From Vibrio xiamenensis (lineage in GTDB: Bacteria > Pseudomonadota > Gammaproteobacteria > Enterobacterales > Vibrionaceae), in NCBI RefSeq assembly GCF_900100015.1, contig NZ_FNDD01000025.1, positions 1-64,000 of the forward strand: a stretch of 64,000 nt of DNA, given 5' to 3'. Below, one piece after another: positions 51,699 to 61,249 of the stretch (position 1 is its first letter; every line of letters begins with the position of its first letter). A model generated the notes under the pieces. The model did not search any database. It saw only the letters and a list, made by a program, of their open reading frames with translations, and was not told the DNA's origin. The translations under genes and the position numbers were made by a program.

Positions 51699-52781
51699 TC
51701 ATTTATCTAATGCTTTTACATCAAGCCCAGCTTTAAGCATAGCTACTAATGCTTCAACATGTATCAAAGCGCACATTTTTTCTTTCACCATGCCGGCCAA
51801 CCAAGGACGTTTGCCCGCCGTCTTGCGCCAGCGAACTTTTTCTGGGTCAAGCGTTTCTGTGCCCAATAACTTGGAACTTGCCAGTCCCCACGAACTATCA
51901 CCAAGCATGACAATATATTGGTAATTTTCTTTGTACGCGTCATCGGTTAATTTCTCTGCCATCACCCATCGTGCGGTATCTACAACATCAATTTGAGATT
52001 CTCGGCTGCTTTGCAAACCGAGATACCACTTAGGACGGCCGATGAGATGGCTCAATTCAGCGACCTGATGTATTCCGCCAAGTTCATCTAACGGAACCGC
52101 AAACGTAACTGAATTAACGTCAAAATAAAGCACTTGGAATGCATGAACTCGCTCAGTCGAATGCCACACTTGCAGTGGACTATCCGATTGTGTTTGAAGC
52201 TCTACCTCAGACTCAGTGCTTATCTCTGGTTCGATTTCAACCTCGACTGACGTGGTCACTTCCGGTTCGACATAACGCTGCGTTTCGAAATCAAGATCTG
52301 GCTGAGTATAAACGCGCTCTACCGGCTCAGAAACACTTACAAGCTCTTCTTCTATCGGCTCAGTAATCGTTGCTACTGGCTCTTCTCTTACCGGTTCAGG
52401 AGCGACCTCGACTGAACTTGGTGGTAATTCATGGTCTAATTCTTCGATATCCCAATCTTGAATTTCTTCAACAACTGGGGCGATTTCAGTTGGCTGTTCA
52501 ACCGCAATTTGAGCCGTATTTTGCTCAAGAACTTCTTCTAACTGCAGTTCCTCAACCGGATTGGATTGCTCCAACTGTTTGAGTAAGCGTTCTACGTCGT
52601 TTAGATTAGGAAGTTCGAGTTCTTCTTCCGGTTCAGAGTAATAACTTCTTTCCGCGACCGGCTGTAACAATGGCTCGGGCTGTGGAGCCAGTTGAACTTC
52701 GCTTTCAAATTCATCATCCAGCAGCGCGGAGAAATAATCATCAAGAGCTTGTTCGCTCGATAACAGGCTACGACTCATCAA
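51699..52781 (-). CDS. parP: Chemotaxis array-anchoring protein ParP (CheW-like domain)
   Basis: 360-residue protein with a long acidic, Pro/Glu-rich N-terminal region (about 1-200) and a C-terminal CheW-like (AIF) domain (about 205-350: AFQVLYFDVNSVTFAVPLDE). In vibrios ParP binds CheA and ParC and holds the chemosensory array at the cell pole. It overlaps parC by 14 bp. A start one codon later is possible. Confidence 0.9.
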   Translation of the reverse strand: MMSRSLLSSEQALDDYFSALLDDEFESEVQLAPQPEPLLQPVAERSYYSEPEEELELPNLNDVERLLKQLEQSNPVEELQLEEVLEQNTAQIAVEQPTEIAPVVEEIQDWDIEELDHELPPSSVEVAPEPVREEPVATITEPIEEELVSVSEPVERVYTQPDLDFETQRYVEPEVTTSVEVEIEPEISTESEVELQTQSDSPLQVWHSTERVHAFQVLYFDVNSVTFAVPLDELGGIHQVAELSHLIGRPKWYLGLQSSRESQIDVVDTARWVMAEKLTDDAYKENYQYIVMLGDSSWGLASSKLLGTETLDPEKVRWRKTAGKRPWLAGMVKEKMCALIHVEALVAMLKAGLDVKALDK

Positions 52782-53547
52782 ACGCTAACCTCTCGAGATA
52801 CAGAAGCAATTGCTTGTAGGCAAATACGCCTCGGCTTCCAGGAGCAAAATGAGAAACAGGCAAATGCTTTAAACTCGCGTCACGAAACTTAGTATCGACG
52901 GGCACCGCTGAAGTCCAAACCTTGTTCGGATAATCTTTTTTCAGTTGCTGCAGCGTTTGAAGCGAAGCTCGCGTACGCTTATCGTACATAGTTGGAACGA
53001 TAGTGACTTTAAACGACTTATTGCGTGATTTTTGCATGATGACTAAGGTGCGCACCATGCGTTCTAAACCTTTCATCGCTAGGAACTCAGTCTGAACTGG
53101 AATCAGAATTCGATCGCTCGCCGCTAATGCATTGACCATCATAACGCCGAGAATTGGCGGACAATCGATCAATACATAATCGTATTTATCACGAATCGCC
53201 AATAGAGCACGTTTGAGAATCAATCCCATGCCACTTCGATTTCCCATGACACGGTCTAGGGTCGCCAATGACATATGGGCTGGAATCAGATCGATACCTT
53301 CAATATCCGTGTCCATGATCAACGGCGTTACAGAAGATGCGTCAAATTCCTTTAGCTGGAATAAGTCAAAAAGACTGGAAGGGACGCCGTCAGAGTCATA
53401 ACCCAGATACGTTGTTAGTGAGGCATGTGGGTCAGTATCGACTAAAAGCACACGCTTCCCCTGCTGGCTTAAAAGCCCGGCAAGAGTAATTGTCGTTGTG
53501 GTCTTCCCCACACCACCTTTTTGGTTTGCAACACTCCAAACAATCAT
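52768..53547 (-). CDS. parC: ParA-like ATPase ParC (polar chemotaxis localisation)
   Basis: 259-residue Walker-type ATPase. Deviant Walker A is QKGGVGKTTTTITLAG (residues 9-24), Walker A' region LLVDTDPHASLT and Walker B VLIDCPPILG. Not the topoisomerase IV subunit of the same name: in vibrios this ParC is recruited to the pole by HubP and positions chemotaxis arrays for inheritance. Located between cheB and parP. Confidence 0.92.
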   Translation of the reverse strand: MIVWSVANQKGGVGKTTTTITLAGLLSQQGKRVLLVDTDPHASLTTYLGYDSDGVPSSLFDLFQLKEFDASSVTPLIMDTDIEGIDLIPAHMSLATLDRVMGNRSGMGLILKRALLAIRDKYDYVLIDCPPILGVMMVNALAASDRILIPVQTEFLAMKGLERMVRTLVIMQKSRNKSFKVTIVPTMYDKRTRASLQTLQQLKKDYPNKVWTSAVPVDTKFRDASLKHLPVSHFAPGSRGVFAYKQLLLYLERLAFDES

Positions 53548-53557
53548 TTATTTCCCT

Positions 53558-54679
53558 CTACGCGAGACCAACTTCAACGAGAATACGCTCAGCAATACGG
53601 TCTAGAGGTAAGTCTTCCGTAGAAATGCCTGCTTTTGCGACAGCTTGAGGCATACCATAAACAACGCAGCTTTCTTCATCTTGTGCCCAAATTGTGGCAC
53701 CTGCGCTTTTCAGCATTCTTGCACCTTCACGTCCATCGGCTCCCATTCCGGTCAGCACCATGGACAGAACTTTGTCAGCATAAATTTTTGCTGCGCTGCC
53801 AAAAGTGACATCCACACATGGCTTATAGTTCATGCGCTCTCCCCCATCAATAACTCGTAGCTTAGCTGATCCAGGGCGACCATCGAGCATCATTTGTTTA
53901 CCGCCAGGTGCCAGGTAAGCGACACCCGGGCGCAAAATATCACCATCTTGCGCTTCTTTGACTTCAATCTTGCACAAGCTGTTTAAACGGCTCGCAAAAG
54001 CAGCGGTGAACGTTGCAGGCATATGCTGAATGAGAACAATGGGATGAGGGTAATTAGCCGGAAGCTTAGTTAATATCTTTTGTAACGCGACAGGTCCTCC
54101 GGTTGAGGTACCTATAGCGGTAAGCTGATACTTTTTACCTGTCGGCTTAAAACGTGCAGTGGACGCAGATGATACAGGCGCAGGACGCGCTGTTCGACTC
54201 AACGGCGAACTCGTACGCAAGCCCGTTGTTGGCTGAGAAGTAGTGGTTCGCGGCGTAGAAATCGGGCGGCGCATGATTCCACGTTTAGATGCTATCTGAA
54301 TCACGCGCTGCTGAAGCGTAGCAACCGCTTCATCACGGTTTCTCGCAATGTCTTCAAATTTCTTAGGTAGAAAATCCAACGCTCCCGCTTCTAACGCATC
54401 CAGTGTAGCTTTCGCACCTTCATGGGTTAGAGATGAGAACATCAAAATCGGAATCGGACTTTTCGCCATAATTTCGCGAACGGCAGTAATACCGTCCATG
54501 ACTGGCATTTCTATATCCATGGTGATGACATCAGGCTTGAGCGTTAAAGCCTTTTCGACCGCTTCTTTACCATTCGTTGCCACATCCATGACTTCAAGAC
54601 GTGGCTCTGAATTGATAATTTCACTGACCCTTCTACGGAAAAAGCTTGAATCGTCTACAACTAATACTCTGATCGCCAT
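53558..54679 (-). CDS. cheB: Chemotaxis protein-glutamate methylesterase CheB
   Basis: 373-residue receptor demethylase/deamidase. Receiver domain (about 1-125) with the phospho-Asp in VITMDIEMPVMDG; a Thr/Ser/Pro-rich linker (about 140-175); catalytic domain with Ser in GTSTGGPVAL, His in IQHMPATFT and Asp in GMGADGREGA. 27 bp after cheA. Confidence 0.97.
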   Translation of the reverse strand: MAIRVLVVDDSSFFRRRVSEIINSEPRLEVMDVATNGKEAVEKALTLKPDVITMDIEMPVMDGITAVREIMAKSPIPILMFSSLTHEGAKATLDALEAGALDFLPKKFEDIARNRDEAVATLQQRVIQIASKRGIMRRPISTPRTTTSQPTTGLRTSSPLSRTARPAPVSSASTARFKPTGKKYQLTAIGTSTGGPVALQKILTKLPANYPHPIVLIQHMPATFTAAFASRLNSLCKIEVKEAQDGDILRPGVAYLAPGGKQMMLDGRPGSAKLRVIDGGERMNYKPCVDVTFGSAAKIYADKVLSMVLTGMGADGREGARMLKSAGATIWAQDEESCVVYGMPQAVAKAGISTEDLPLDRIAERILVEVGLA

Positions 54680-54706
54680 AGGTGTCCTTGTTAATCTCCG
54701 AAAAAG

Positions 54707-56932
54707 TTAAATACGCGAAGCTGAGGCATAACGTTTCAATAAATCTGGCACGTCCAGAATTAGAGCGATATGACCATCACTGGTAATCGTTGCACCTGCC
54801 ATACCCGGTGTACCTTGTAGCAAGTTATCCAATGGCTTGATGACCACTTCTTCTTGGCCAATTAGGGTATCAACAACAAAACCCACACGTTGGCTACCCA
54901 ATTGAACAATAACAACATGACCGTGGCCTTTGCGCTGCTCGCTACGGGCTTTGCGTGGCGCAAGCCAATCTTGCAGATAGAACAATGGAATGGATTTTTT
55001 ACGCACTATGATGGTCAGCTGACCATCCACAATGTTGGTCTTACTTAAATCAAGGTGGAAAATCTCATTCACACTCGCCAATGGCAGCGCAAATGGATAA
55101 TCAGCAACCCCAACCATCAAAGTAGGAAGAATTGCCAATGTCAGAGGCACTTTGATCGTAATCTTAGTCCCTTTACCCATTTCAGAGTCAATATCGATTG
55201 AACCGTTTAGGGTATTGATTGCGGTCTTAACCACATCCATACCTACACCGCGGCCGGAGATGTCAGAAATTTTTTCTTTGCTTGAGAAGCCCGGCATGAA
55301 AATAAGATTAAAGCACTCTTTATCGGTTAGACGCTCTGCTGCGTCTTCATCCATCATGCCACGCTTAACTGCGATACTACGCAGCTTATCGGGATCCATG
55401 CCACTACCATCATCAACAATCGCCAGTTGAATATGGTCGCCTTCTTGAGCGGCAGAGAGAATAACTTTACCTTGTCTTGGCTTACCTGAGGCAGCGCGAT
55501 CATCTGGCATTTCGATACCATGGTCGACCGAGTTACGCACCAAGTGAATCAATGGGTCAGCAAGTGCTTCAACCAAGTTTTTGTCCAAGTCGGTTTCTTC
55601 ACCGCGCATTTCTAACGCGATGTCTTTGTTTAAGCTGCGTGCTAAATCGCGTACGACGCGAGGAAAACGACCAAATACTTTTTTGATTGGTTGCATGCGC
55701 GTTTTCATTACCGCGCCTTGCAAGTCAGCGGTCACGACATCAAGATTTGAAACCGCTTTAGACATCTCTTCGTCATTGCTGTTTAAGCCTAAACTGAGCA
55801 GTCGGTTACGCACTAAAACCAGCTCACCAACCATATTCATAATGGTATCAAGAGTCGATGTATCAACGCGGACTGTGGCTTCGGCTGCTTGCGCTTTCTT
55901 AGCTGTTGCTGGAGGCGCCGCTTCTTGTTTTGCTGGCACTGGGGCTTCAGCCTTAACTGCTGGCGCAGGTGCCGGAGCTGGTTTTGGCGCGGCTGAACTT
56001 GCAGGTGCAGAGGTAACCGATGCTGGGCGAGTTGCCGCTTCCAGTTCCTCTACCGATGGTCCTTTACCGGAGCCATGAAGTTCATCGAGCAGCTTTTCAA
56101 ACTCTTCATCCGTCATAAGATCGGCGTCGCCAGCCCCTGATGACGGTGATTTTGGTGCACTTTGCTTAGGAGAATCGGCTTTTGGCGGCGGTGGTGTCGA
56201 TGCAGCTGGCGCCGCTGAGGATTGACCTGGTGCACCACCAGAGCCGTGCAATTCGTCAAGCAGCTTTTCAAACTCATCATCAGTGATGTCATCAGACGAC
56301 GCTGCAGAGGCAGAAGGCGGAGGCGTCGCAGCTTTAGGTGCAGCCTTTCCAGGAGCACCACCGGAACCATGAAGCTCATCAAGCAGCTTTTCAAATTCGT
56401 CTTCGGTGATATCGTCGATCGATTCTGCTGAAGTCGTAACAGGCTCAGAAGGGGTAACTGGCGTTTCGATAACAGGTTCTTCGATGACGGGTTCTTCAAC
56501 CACATCTTCGACAACGGGAGCCGCGGTATCTTCATCGGCAGATTGAGGGGAACTTAGACGATGCAATTCTTCAAGTAGCGCAGGATCGGCGGGTTCTAGA
56601 GGTTCGCGCTCCTGTACCGCTCGAAACTGTTCGTTGACAGTATCAAGCGCACGAAGCATGGTATCCATCAGATTTGCCGTCACATGGCGTTGACCATTAC
56701 GTAAAATATCGAATACGTTTTCAGCACCATGACATGTATCAACCAGCTCACCTAAAGATAAAAAGCCAGCACCACCTTTAACGGTATGGAAACCACGGAA
56801 AATCGCGTTGAGAAGATCTCTATCTTCCGGATTATTTTCCAGTTCAACTAATTGTTCTGATAGAAGCTCAAGAATTTCCCCTGCTTCTACCAAAAAGTCC
56901 TGCAGAATATCTTCGTCTAAATCGTAGCTCAT
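54707..56932 (-). CDS. cheA: Chemotaxis histidine kinase CheA
   Basis: 741-residue kinase. HPt domain P1 with H49 in GFHTVKGGAGFL; a ~230-residue linker with three near-identical ITxDEFEKLLDELHGSG motifs (175-195, 216-236, 273-292) amid Ala/Pro spacers; dimerisation P3 (about 352-415); ATPase P4 with N-box HLVRNSVDHGIE, DGSGMD and GRGVGMDVV; CheW-like P5 to the end. A classical P2 is not evident; the linker corresponds to the region reported in Vibrio CheA to mediate ParP/ParC localisation. Confidence 0.97.
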   Translation of the reverse strand: MSYDLDEDILQDFLVEAGEILELLSEQLVELENNPEDRDLLNAIFRGFHTVKGGAGFLSLGELVDTCHGAENVFDILRNGQRHVTANLMDTMLRALDTVNEQFRAVQEREPLEPADPALLEELHRLSSPQSADEDTAAPVVEDVVEEPVIEEPVIETPVTPSEPVTTSAESIDDITEDEFEKLLDELHGSGGAPGKAAPKAATPPPSASAASSDDITDDEFEKLLDELHGSGGAPGQSSAAPAASTPPPPKADSPKQSAPKSPSSGAGDADLMTDEEFEKLLDELHGSGKGPSVEELEAATRPASVTSAPASSAAPKPAPAPAPAVKAEAPVPAKQEAAPPATAKKAQAAEATVRVDTSTLDTIMNMVGELVLVRNRLLSLGLNSNDEEMSKAVSNLDVVTADLQGAVMKTRMQPIKKVFGRFPRVVRDLARSLNKDIALEMRGEETDLDKNLVEALADPLIHLVRNSVDHGIEMPDDRAASGKPRQGKVILSAAQEGDHIQLAIVDDGSGMDPDKLRSIAVKRGMMDEDAAERLTDKECFNLIFMPGFSSKEKISDISGRGVGMDVVKTAINTLNGSIDIDSEMGKGTKITIKVPLTLAILPTLMVGVADYPFALPLASVNEIFHLDLSKTNIVDGQLTIIVRKKSIPLFYLQDWLAPRKARSEQRKGHGHVVIVQLGSQRVGFVVDTLIGQEEVVIKPLDNLLQGTPGMAGATITSDGHIALILDVPDLLKRYASASRI
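56057..56410 (-). repeat. Threefold internal repeat in the CheA linker
   Basis: Three copies of a ~60-bp unit encoding (I/M)T-x-(D/E)EFEKLLDELHGSG, at 56410-56348, 56287-56225 and 56116-56057, separated by low-complexity Ala/Pro/Ser spacers. Confidence 0.9.
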
Positions 56933-56941
56933 ACGTTACCC

Positions 56942-57655
56942 CTAAAACCCAAGACTTGAAAGTAAGTCATCGACTTCGTCTTGTGATGAAACCGCATCTT
57001 CTCTTTCGTGAGGGTTTAAAATCGGTCCCTCAGGGTCGATGGATGCTTTGTTATTATTCGCACCGTCTCGTTTACCAGCTGTAAACACCGTCAATATTTC
57101 GACAAGCCTTGTTTCAACCTCATTAACAAGTGTAATTACCCTTTGGATAATCTGACCTGTAAGATCTTGAAAGTCTTGCGCCATCAAAATTTCGGTTAGC
57201 TGACCACGAAGTTCTGAACTGTTACCTTCAACTTGGCCAAGTAAGTCATCAATGCGATGGCATAATGCTTTAAATTCGGACAAATCAATCTTGCCGCGCA
57301 TTAACTCATTCCATTGCGGACGGACTAAAAGTAGGCTCTCGTGAAGGTTATCGGCCATCGGCATACAACGGTCCACTGCGTCCATTGTTTTGCTTGCCGC
57401 GACTTCGGTTTTGTCAATGACGTACTGAAGGCGATCCTTAGCATCAGGAATCTCATCATTGGCAATGACGCTCATTCTGTCGTCGAGGCTAAATTGTTTA
57501 ATAGACTCATGGAGATCACGAGTCAGCTCACCAATTTCCTGAAGCATTCGTTCTGAAGTCTGCTCATGGATGGTGTTAAAAAGAATATTAGCTTCTTGCT
57601 GCTTTTCCTTCTCTAGCAGCTCAACAAGTTGTTTTGCTTGTTCTAATGAAATCAT
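56942..57655 (-). CDS. cheZ: CheY-P phosphatase CheZ
   Basis: 237-residue helical protein that dephosphorylates CheY-P. The catalytic helix block ILMAQDFQDLTGQIIQRVI (with the active Gln) at about 153-171 is diagnostic, and the C-terminal CheY-binding peptide DEVDDLLSSLGF is at the very end. Ten bases before cheA. Confidence 0.96.
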   Translation of the reverse strand: MISLEQAKQLVELLEKEKQQEANILFNTIHEQTSERMLQEIGELTRDLHESIKQFSLDDRMSVIANDEIPDAKDRLQYVIDKTEVAASKTMDAVDRCMPMADNLHESLLLVRPQWNELMRGKIDLSEFKALCHRIDDLLGQVEGNSSELRGQLTEILMAQDFQDLTGQIIQRVITLVNEVETRLVEILTVFTAGKRDGANNNKASIDPEGPILNPHEREDAVSSQDEVDDLLSSLGF

Positions 57656-57703
57656 CCTGACTCAGCCTTATTGACGTCTCATATTTAAAGTAAAACCAAA
57701 GAA

Positions 57704-58096
57704 TTATAAACGTTCAAAAATTTTATCTAGTTTTTCTTTAAGCGTAGCTGCTGTGAAAGGCTTAACAATGTAACCGTTTACGCCTGCTTGAGCGGCTTCA
57801 ATAATTTGCTCACGCTTAGCTTCAGCGGTAATCATCAACACTGGAAGGTGTTTTAACTGCTCGTCCGCACGAATATGCTTCAGCAAATCAATACCTTGCA
57901 TTCCTGGCATGTTCCAGTCAGTCACTACAAAGTCAAAATCGCCTTTCTTAAGCATAGGCAGTGCCGTTAAACCGTCGTCTGCTTCTTGGGTATTATTGAA
58001 GCCCAAATCACGCAGTAGATTTTTAACGATACGACGCATTGTTGAAAAATCGTCAACAATAAGGATCTTCATGTTTGTATTCAAAATTGCCTCCAC
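57704..58096 (-). CDS. cheY: Chemotaxis response regulator CheY
   Basis: 130-residue single-domain receiver that binds FliM to switch the motor. D15/D16 and D60 (VVTDWNMPG) form the acidic pocket, with Thr in LMITAEAK and Lys in GYIVKPFT. Very close to V. cholerae CheY-3. The GTG at 58096 gives the published-type N-terminus MEAILN; GAGG lies just inside it, so an ATG at 58072 is a real alternative. Confidence 0.96.
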   Translation of the reverse strand: MEAILNTNMKILIVDDFSTMRRIVKNLLRDLGFNNTQEADDGLTALPMLKKGDFDFVVTDWNMPGMQGIDLLKHIRADEQLKHLPVLMITAEAKREQIIEAAQAGVNGYIVKPFTAATLKEKLDKIFERL

Positions 58097-58117
58097 TGAG
58101 TACGGGATATCAGTGCA

Positions 58118-58852
58118 TTAATCATTATTAGTCCACGCACTTAACTTTGTGCGTAGACGCTGCATTGATTGGCTTAGTATTTGGCTGACACGAGATTCGC
58201 TCACTCCAATCACTTCACCGATTTCTTTTAAGTTTAACTCTTCATCATAATAGAGCGAAAGTACCAAAGCTTCACGTTCTGGCAAGGATTTTATCGAATT
58301 TATCAAGGCTTTGCGGAAATATTCATCAGCAACGCCATTGAAAGGACTGTTTTCATCTTCATCATCTGGGGAGGAAATCACATCATCGGAAACCCCGAGA
58401 TCTTCAATTCCAACCAAACGCGAACAATTAATGTCCGATAACACCGTATGATATTCGCCAATCTCCATGCCTAAAAAATTCGCAACTTCTGCATCGGTTG
58501 GATCACGATTAAGCTCGTTTTCCAATGCAGTAATGGCTTGGCTTATTTCACGGTTATGACGATGCACAGAACGAGGAACCCAGTCGCCTTTGCGGATATC
58601 ATCGAGCATAGCGCCACGAATACGAATCCCCGCATAGGTTTCAAAACTGGCGCCTTTACTACCATCGTAGTTTTTCTGAGCCTCAAGTAGGCCAATCATT
58701 CCCGCTTGTATGAGGTCTTCCACCTGAACACTTGGCGGTAGTCGACCAAGTAGATGGTGAGCAATTCGCTTAACCAGAGTCGAGTATTTCTCTAGGAAGG
58801 CTCGTTGACTATTCTGGTTGGCATATTGGTCATAGGTCAGGGCCTTATTCAC
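58118..58852 (-). CDS. fliA: Flagellar sigma factor FliA (sigma28)
   Basis: 244-residue sigma factor for late flagellar and chemotaxis genes. Regions 2 (LGRLPPSVQVEDLIQAGMIG), 3 (GIRIRGAMLDDIRKGDWVPR) and 4 (LKEIGEVIGVSESRVSQILS) are complete. The GTG start at 58852 has GAGG nine bases upstream and overlaps the end of flhG by 8 bp, so the genes are coupled. Confidence 0.96.
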   Translation of the reverse strand: MNKALTYDQYANQNSQRAFLEKYSTLVKRIAHHLLGRLPPSVQVEDLIQAGMIGLLEAQKNYDGSKGASFETYAGIRIRGAMLDDIRKGDWVPRSVHRHNREISQAITALENELNRDPTDAEVANFLGMEIGEYHTVLSDINCSRLVGIEDLGVSDDVISSPDDEDENSPFNGVADEYFRKALINSIKSLPEREALVLSLYYDEELNLKEIGEVIGVSESRVSQILSQSMQRLRTKLSAWTNND

Positions 58853-59732
58853 CAAACGGTTCCTCTACAATCACGGATCGGTTTAATAAACGTTCAACAA
58901 AAAACTCTAAATGTCCACTCGGCGTTTTAGGAATTGGCCAAGTCAACGCTTTATTTGCTAACGAACTTAATGCTAAAGCAGCAGGAGAGCGCGGAAAAGC
59001 ATCCACGACAATCTTTTGCTTCTTAACTGCTTGTCTAACTTTATCATCTAAAGGTATACAGGCGACGAGCTCAAGGCTCACATTCAAGAACCGCTCTGTG
59101 ACTAAGGTCAACTTTGCAAACAATTCTCGCCCTTCACGGTAACTTCTTACCATGTTAGCAACAATTTTAAACCTTTGTACTTGGTGATCCTTACTCAAAA
59201 GTTTAATTAAAGCGTAAGCATCTGTAATCGACGTCGGTTCATCGCAAACCACCACCACCACATCTTGAGCGGCACGTGAAAAACTGATCACCATATCAGA
59301 GATACCCGCAGCGGTATCAACGATCAAAACGTCCATTTCTTCTTCTAAGCTACCAAACGCGCGAATCAAACCAACATGTTGAGCATGGCTGAGCTCGGTC
59401 ATCGCTTGGGTACCCGAAGTTGCTGGAATAATGCGAATTCCGTGCGGACCTTCAACAATCGCGTCTTTGAGCTCACACTCACCCGCGAGCACATGGCCTA
59501 GGTTGCGTTTCGGTCGAATGCCGAGCATTACGTCGACATTAGCGAGTCCTAAGTCGGCATCCAACACCATGACTTTTTTACCCTGGCGGGCCATACAAAT
59601 CGCTAAGCCTAATGCAACATTAGATTTGCCCACACCACCCTTACCTCCGGTTACCGCAATAACTTTAGTCAAAGATGGCTGTGTTAAACGACGTAAGCCG
59701 CTTGCTTGGTCTTGTATCATATTCTCTGTCAT
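58845..59732 (-). CDS. flhG: Flagellar number regulator FlhG (FleN/MinD-like)
   Basis: 295-residue MinD-family ATPase that limits polar flagella to one, with FlhF. Walker A VTGGKGGVGKSNVALGLA, A' VLDADLGLANVDVMLG and Walker B DVLIVDTAAGIS. The N-terminal LRRLTQPSLTKV segment is of the type that binds FlhF. The ATG at 59732 is 13 bp after the flhF stop with AGGCGG upstream and gives the usual vibrio length; longer frames run into flhF. Confidence 0.95.
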   Translation of the reverse strand: MTENMIQDQASGLRRLTQPSLTKVIAVTGGKGGVGKSNVALGLAICMARQGKKVMVLDADLGLANVDVMLGIRPKRNLGHVLAGECELKDAIVEGPHGIRIIPATSGTQAMTELSHAQHVGLIRAFGSLEEEMDVLIVDTAAGISDMVISFSRAAQDVVVVVCDEPTSITDAYALIKLLSKDHQVQRFKIVANMVRSYREGRELFAKLTLVTERFLNVSLELVACIPLDDKVRQAVKKQKIVVDAFPRSPAALALSSLANKALTWPIPKTPSGHLEFFVERLLNRSVIVEEPFGE

Positions 59733-59745
59733 AATTGTTTGCCGC

Positions 59746-61218
59746 CTAGAATCCATCCGATTCACTACTCCAGTAGTGAGGTTCGTTTTCTGTCGACTTC
59801 TCCAGCAGTTCATTAGCTTTTGCAACCATGTATTTCGGCTGCGCAATCACGATATCTTCAGGGACTCGCTGTCCATTTGCGATATAGGCCACCGGAAGCG
59901 CATTCTGTACTACAACACTTAAAAATTCGCCCAGGCTAAGTGACTCATCGAGCTTAGTCATAATGCAGCCTGACAGTGGAATTCGCTTAAAGTGATCGAT
60001 GGTTTCCTGCAACACTTGACGTTGCGCTGTCGCAGGTAAAACAAGGTAGCTGTGAATCATTTCACCGCTCTCTTGCATTAAAGTATCCAGTTGCTCTGAG
60101 AGCCGCACGTCGCGCTGCCCCATTCCCGCCGTATCGACCAAAACTAATCGACGATTACGTAATTGATATATTACATCGGCTAACTCTTTGGAATCTTTAG
60201 CAACTCTTACAGGACAACCCATAATTCGGCCATAAATCGCCAACTGTTCATGGGCACCAATTCGGTAAGTATCTGTGGTCACAAGTGCCACATTGTCTGA
60301 ACCAAACTCCATCGCAGCACGCGCCGCAAGTTTGGCGATAGTCGTGGTTTTTCCAACGCCGGTTGGGCCAAGAAGGGCAACCACGCCGCCACGTTTTAAA
60401 ATATCTTGGCGAGAAATCGGGATTTGGTCAGAAACCAAGCCGAGTAGAGCTTTCCACGCTTTGGCCGGTACGGTATCTTCAGGGATATAGCACGCCAATT
60501 GGTCAGCGAGGTCCTCTGACACACCCATACGTTGCAAACGTTTGATTAACATGGCTCGAAGCGGCTCTCTACGCTCGACTTCCTGCCACATTAAACCGGA
60601 AACTTGATGCTCGAGCAGACGACGAATCGACGTCATCTCTTCTTTCATTTCGTCCAATTCATGACTGTCATAGCGCGGTTCGTCATTACGTTGACGCTCA
60701 TAGCGGCTCGGGTCCAGACGAGCAGGCTGTTTCTCCACTCGACGGTCTTCTGCAATCAATTTGGCTAGTGGCGAATCTTGTTTTAGCTGAATCTGGCTAG
60801 ATTTTTGACTACGTTGCTCCGCCTGACGACGTAATAAGGCAGTTAAAGAATCTTCTTGTTGCTCTCTCTCGCTCACCTCTGGTTCACTCGCATGACTATA
60901 TTGCTTAAGCATGTTGGCAAAGCGTTTGGTCATCGATGAACCTGAATCATGATTTGAAGATGACTGAAGGCTGACTCTATCTTCGGCGAGTTGTCTTTGA
61001 GAGTGTGCATTTGAGGCTTGATGGCTCGAATTGTGACGTGGCTGAGAACTATAACCACCACTGCGAGCGGTAGACGTATCACCATCTACCGCGGCGACGA
61101 TCTCAACACCACCTGCCACTTTTTTATTTGACATGATGACAGCATCAGCCCCAAGTTCTTCTTTAACTTGAAGAAGAGCTCCTCGCATGTCTTTGGCAAA
61201 AAATCGTTTAATCTTCAA
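59746..61218 (-). CDS. flhF: Flagellar placement GTPase FlhF
   Basis: 490-residue SRP-type GTPase that marks the flagellated pole. N-terminal B domain (MKIKRFFAKDMRGALLQVKE...), a long charged linker (about 50-215), N domain, then G domain with G1 LLGPTGVGKTTTIAKLA (about 290-306), G3 LVDTAGMGQRD and G4-like MTKLDE. 31 bp after flhA. Confidence 0.96.
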   Translation of the reverse strand: MKIKRFFAKDMRGALLQVKEELGADAVIMSNKKVAGGVEIVAAVDGDTSTARSGGYSSQPRHNSSHQASNAHSQRQLAEDRVSLQSSSNHDSGSSMTKRFANMLKQYSHASEPEVSEREQQEDSLTALLRRQAEQRSQKSSQIQLKQDSPLAKLIAEDRRVEKQPARLDPSRYERQRNDEPRYDSHELDEMKEEMTSIRRLLEHQVSGLMWQEVERREPLRAMLIKRLQRMGVSEDLADQLACYIPEDTVPAKAWKALLGLVSDQIPISRQDILKRGGVVALLGPTGVGKTTTIAKLAARAAMEFGSDNVALVTTDTYRIGAHEQLAIYGRIMGCPVRVAKDSKELADVIYQLRNRRLVLVDTAGMGQRDVRLSEQLDTLMQESGEMIHSYLVLPATAQRQVLQETIDHFKRIPLSGCIMTKLDESLSLGEFLSVVVQNALPVAYIANGQRVPEDIVIAQPKYMVAKANELLEKSTENEPHYWSSESDGF

Positions 61219-61249
61219 ATTCGATATCCGTTATACAAAGTGGTCAGAA

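Noticed and set aside
55581..56078. 165-codon ORF antisense to cheA
   Set aside because: Its Ala/Gly-rich composition is the mirror of the Ala/Pro linker of CheA; a shadow frame.
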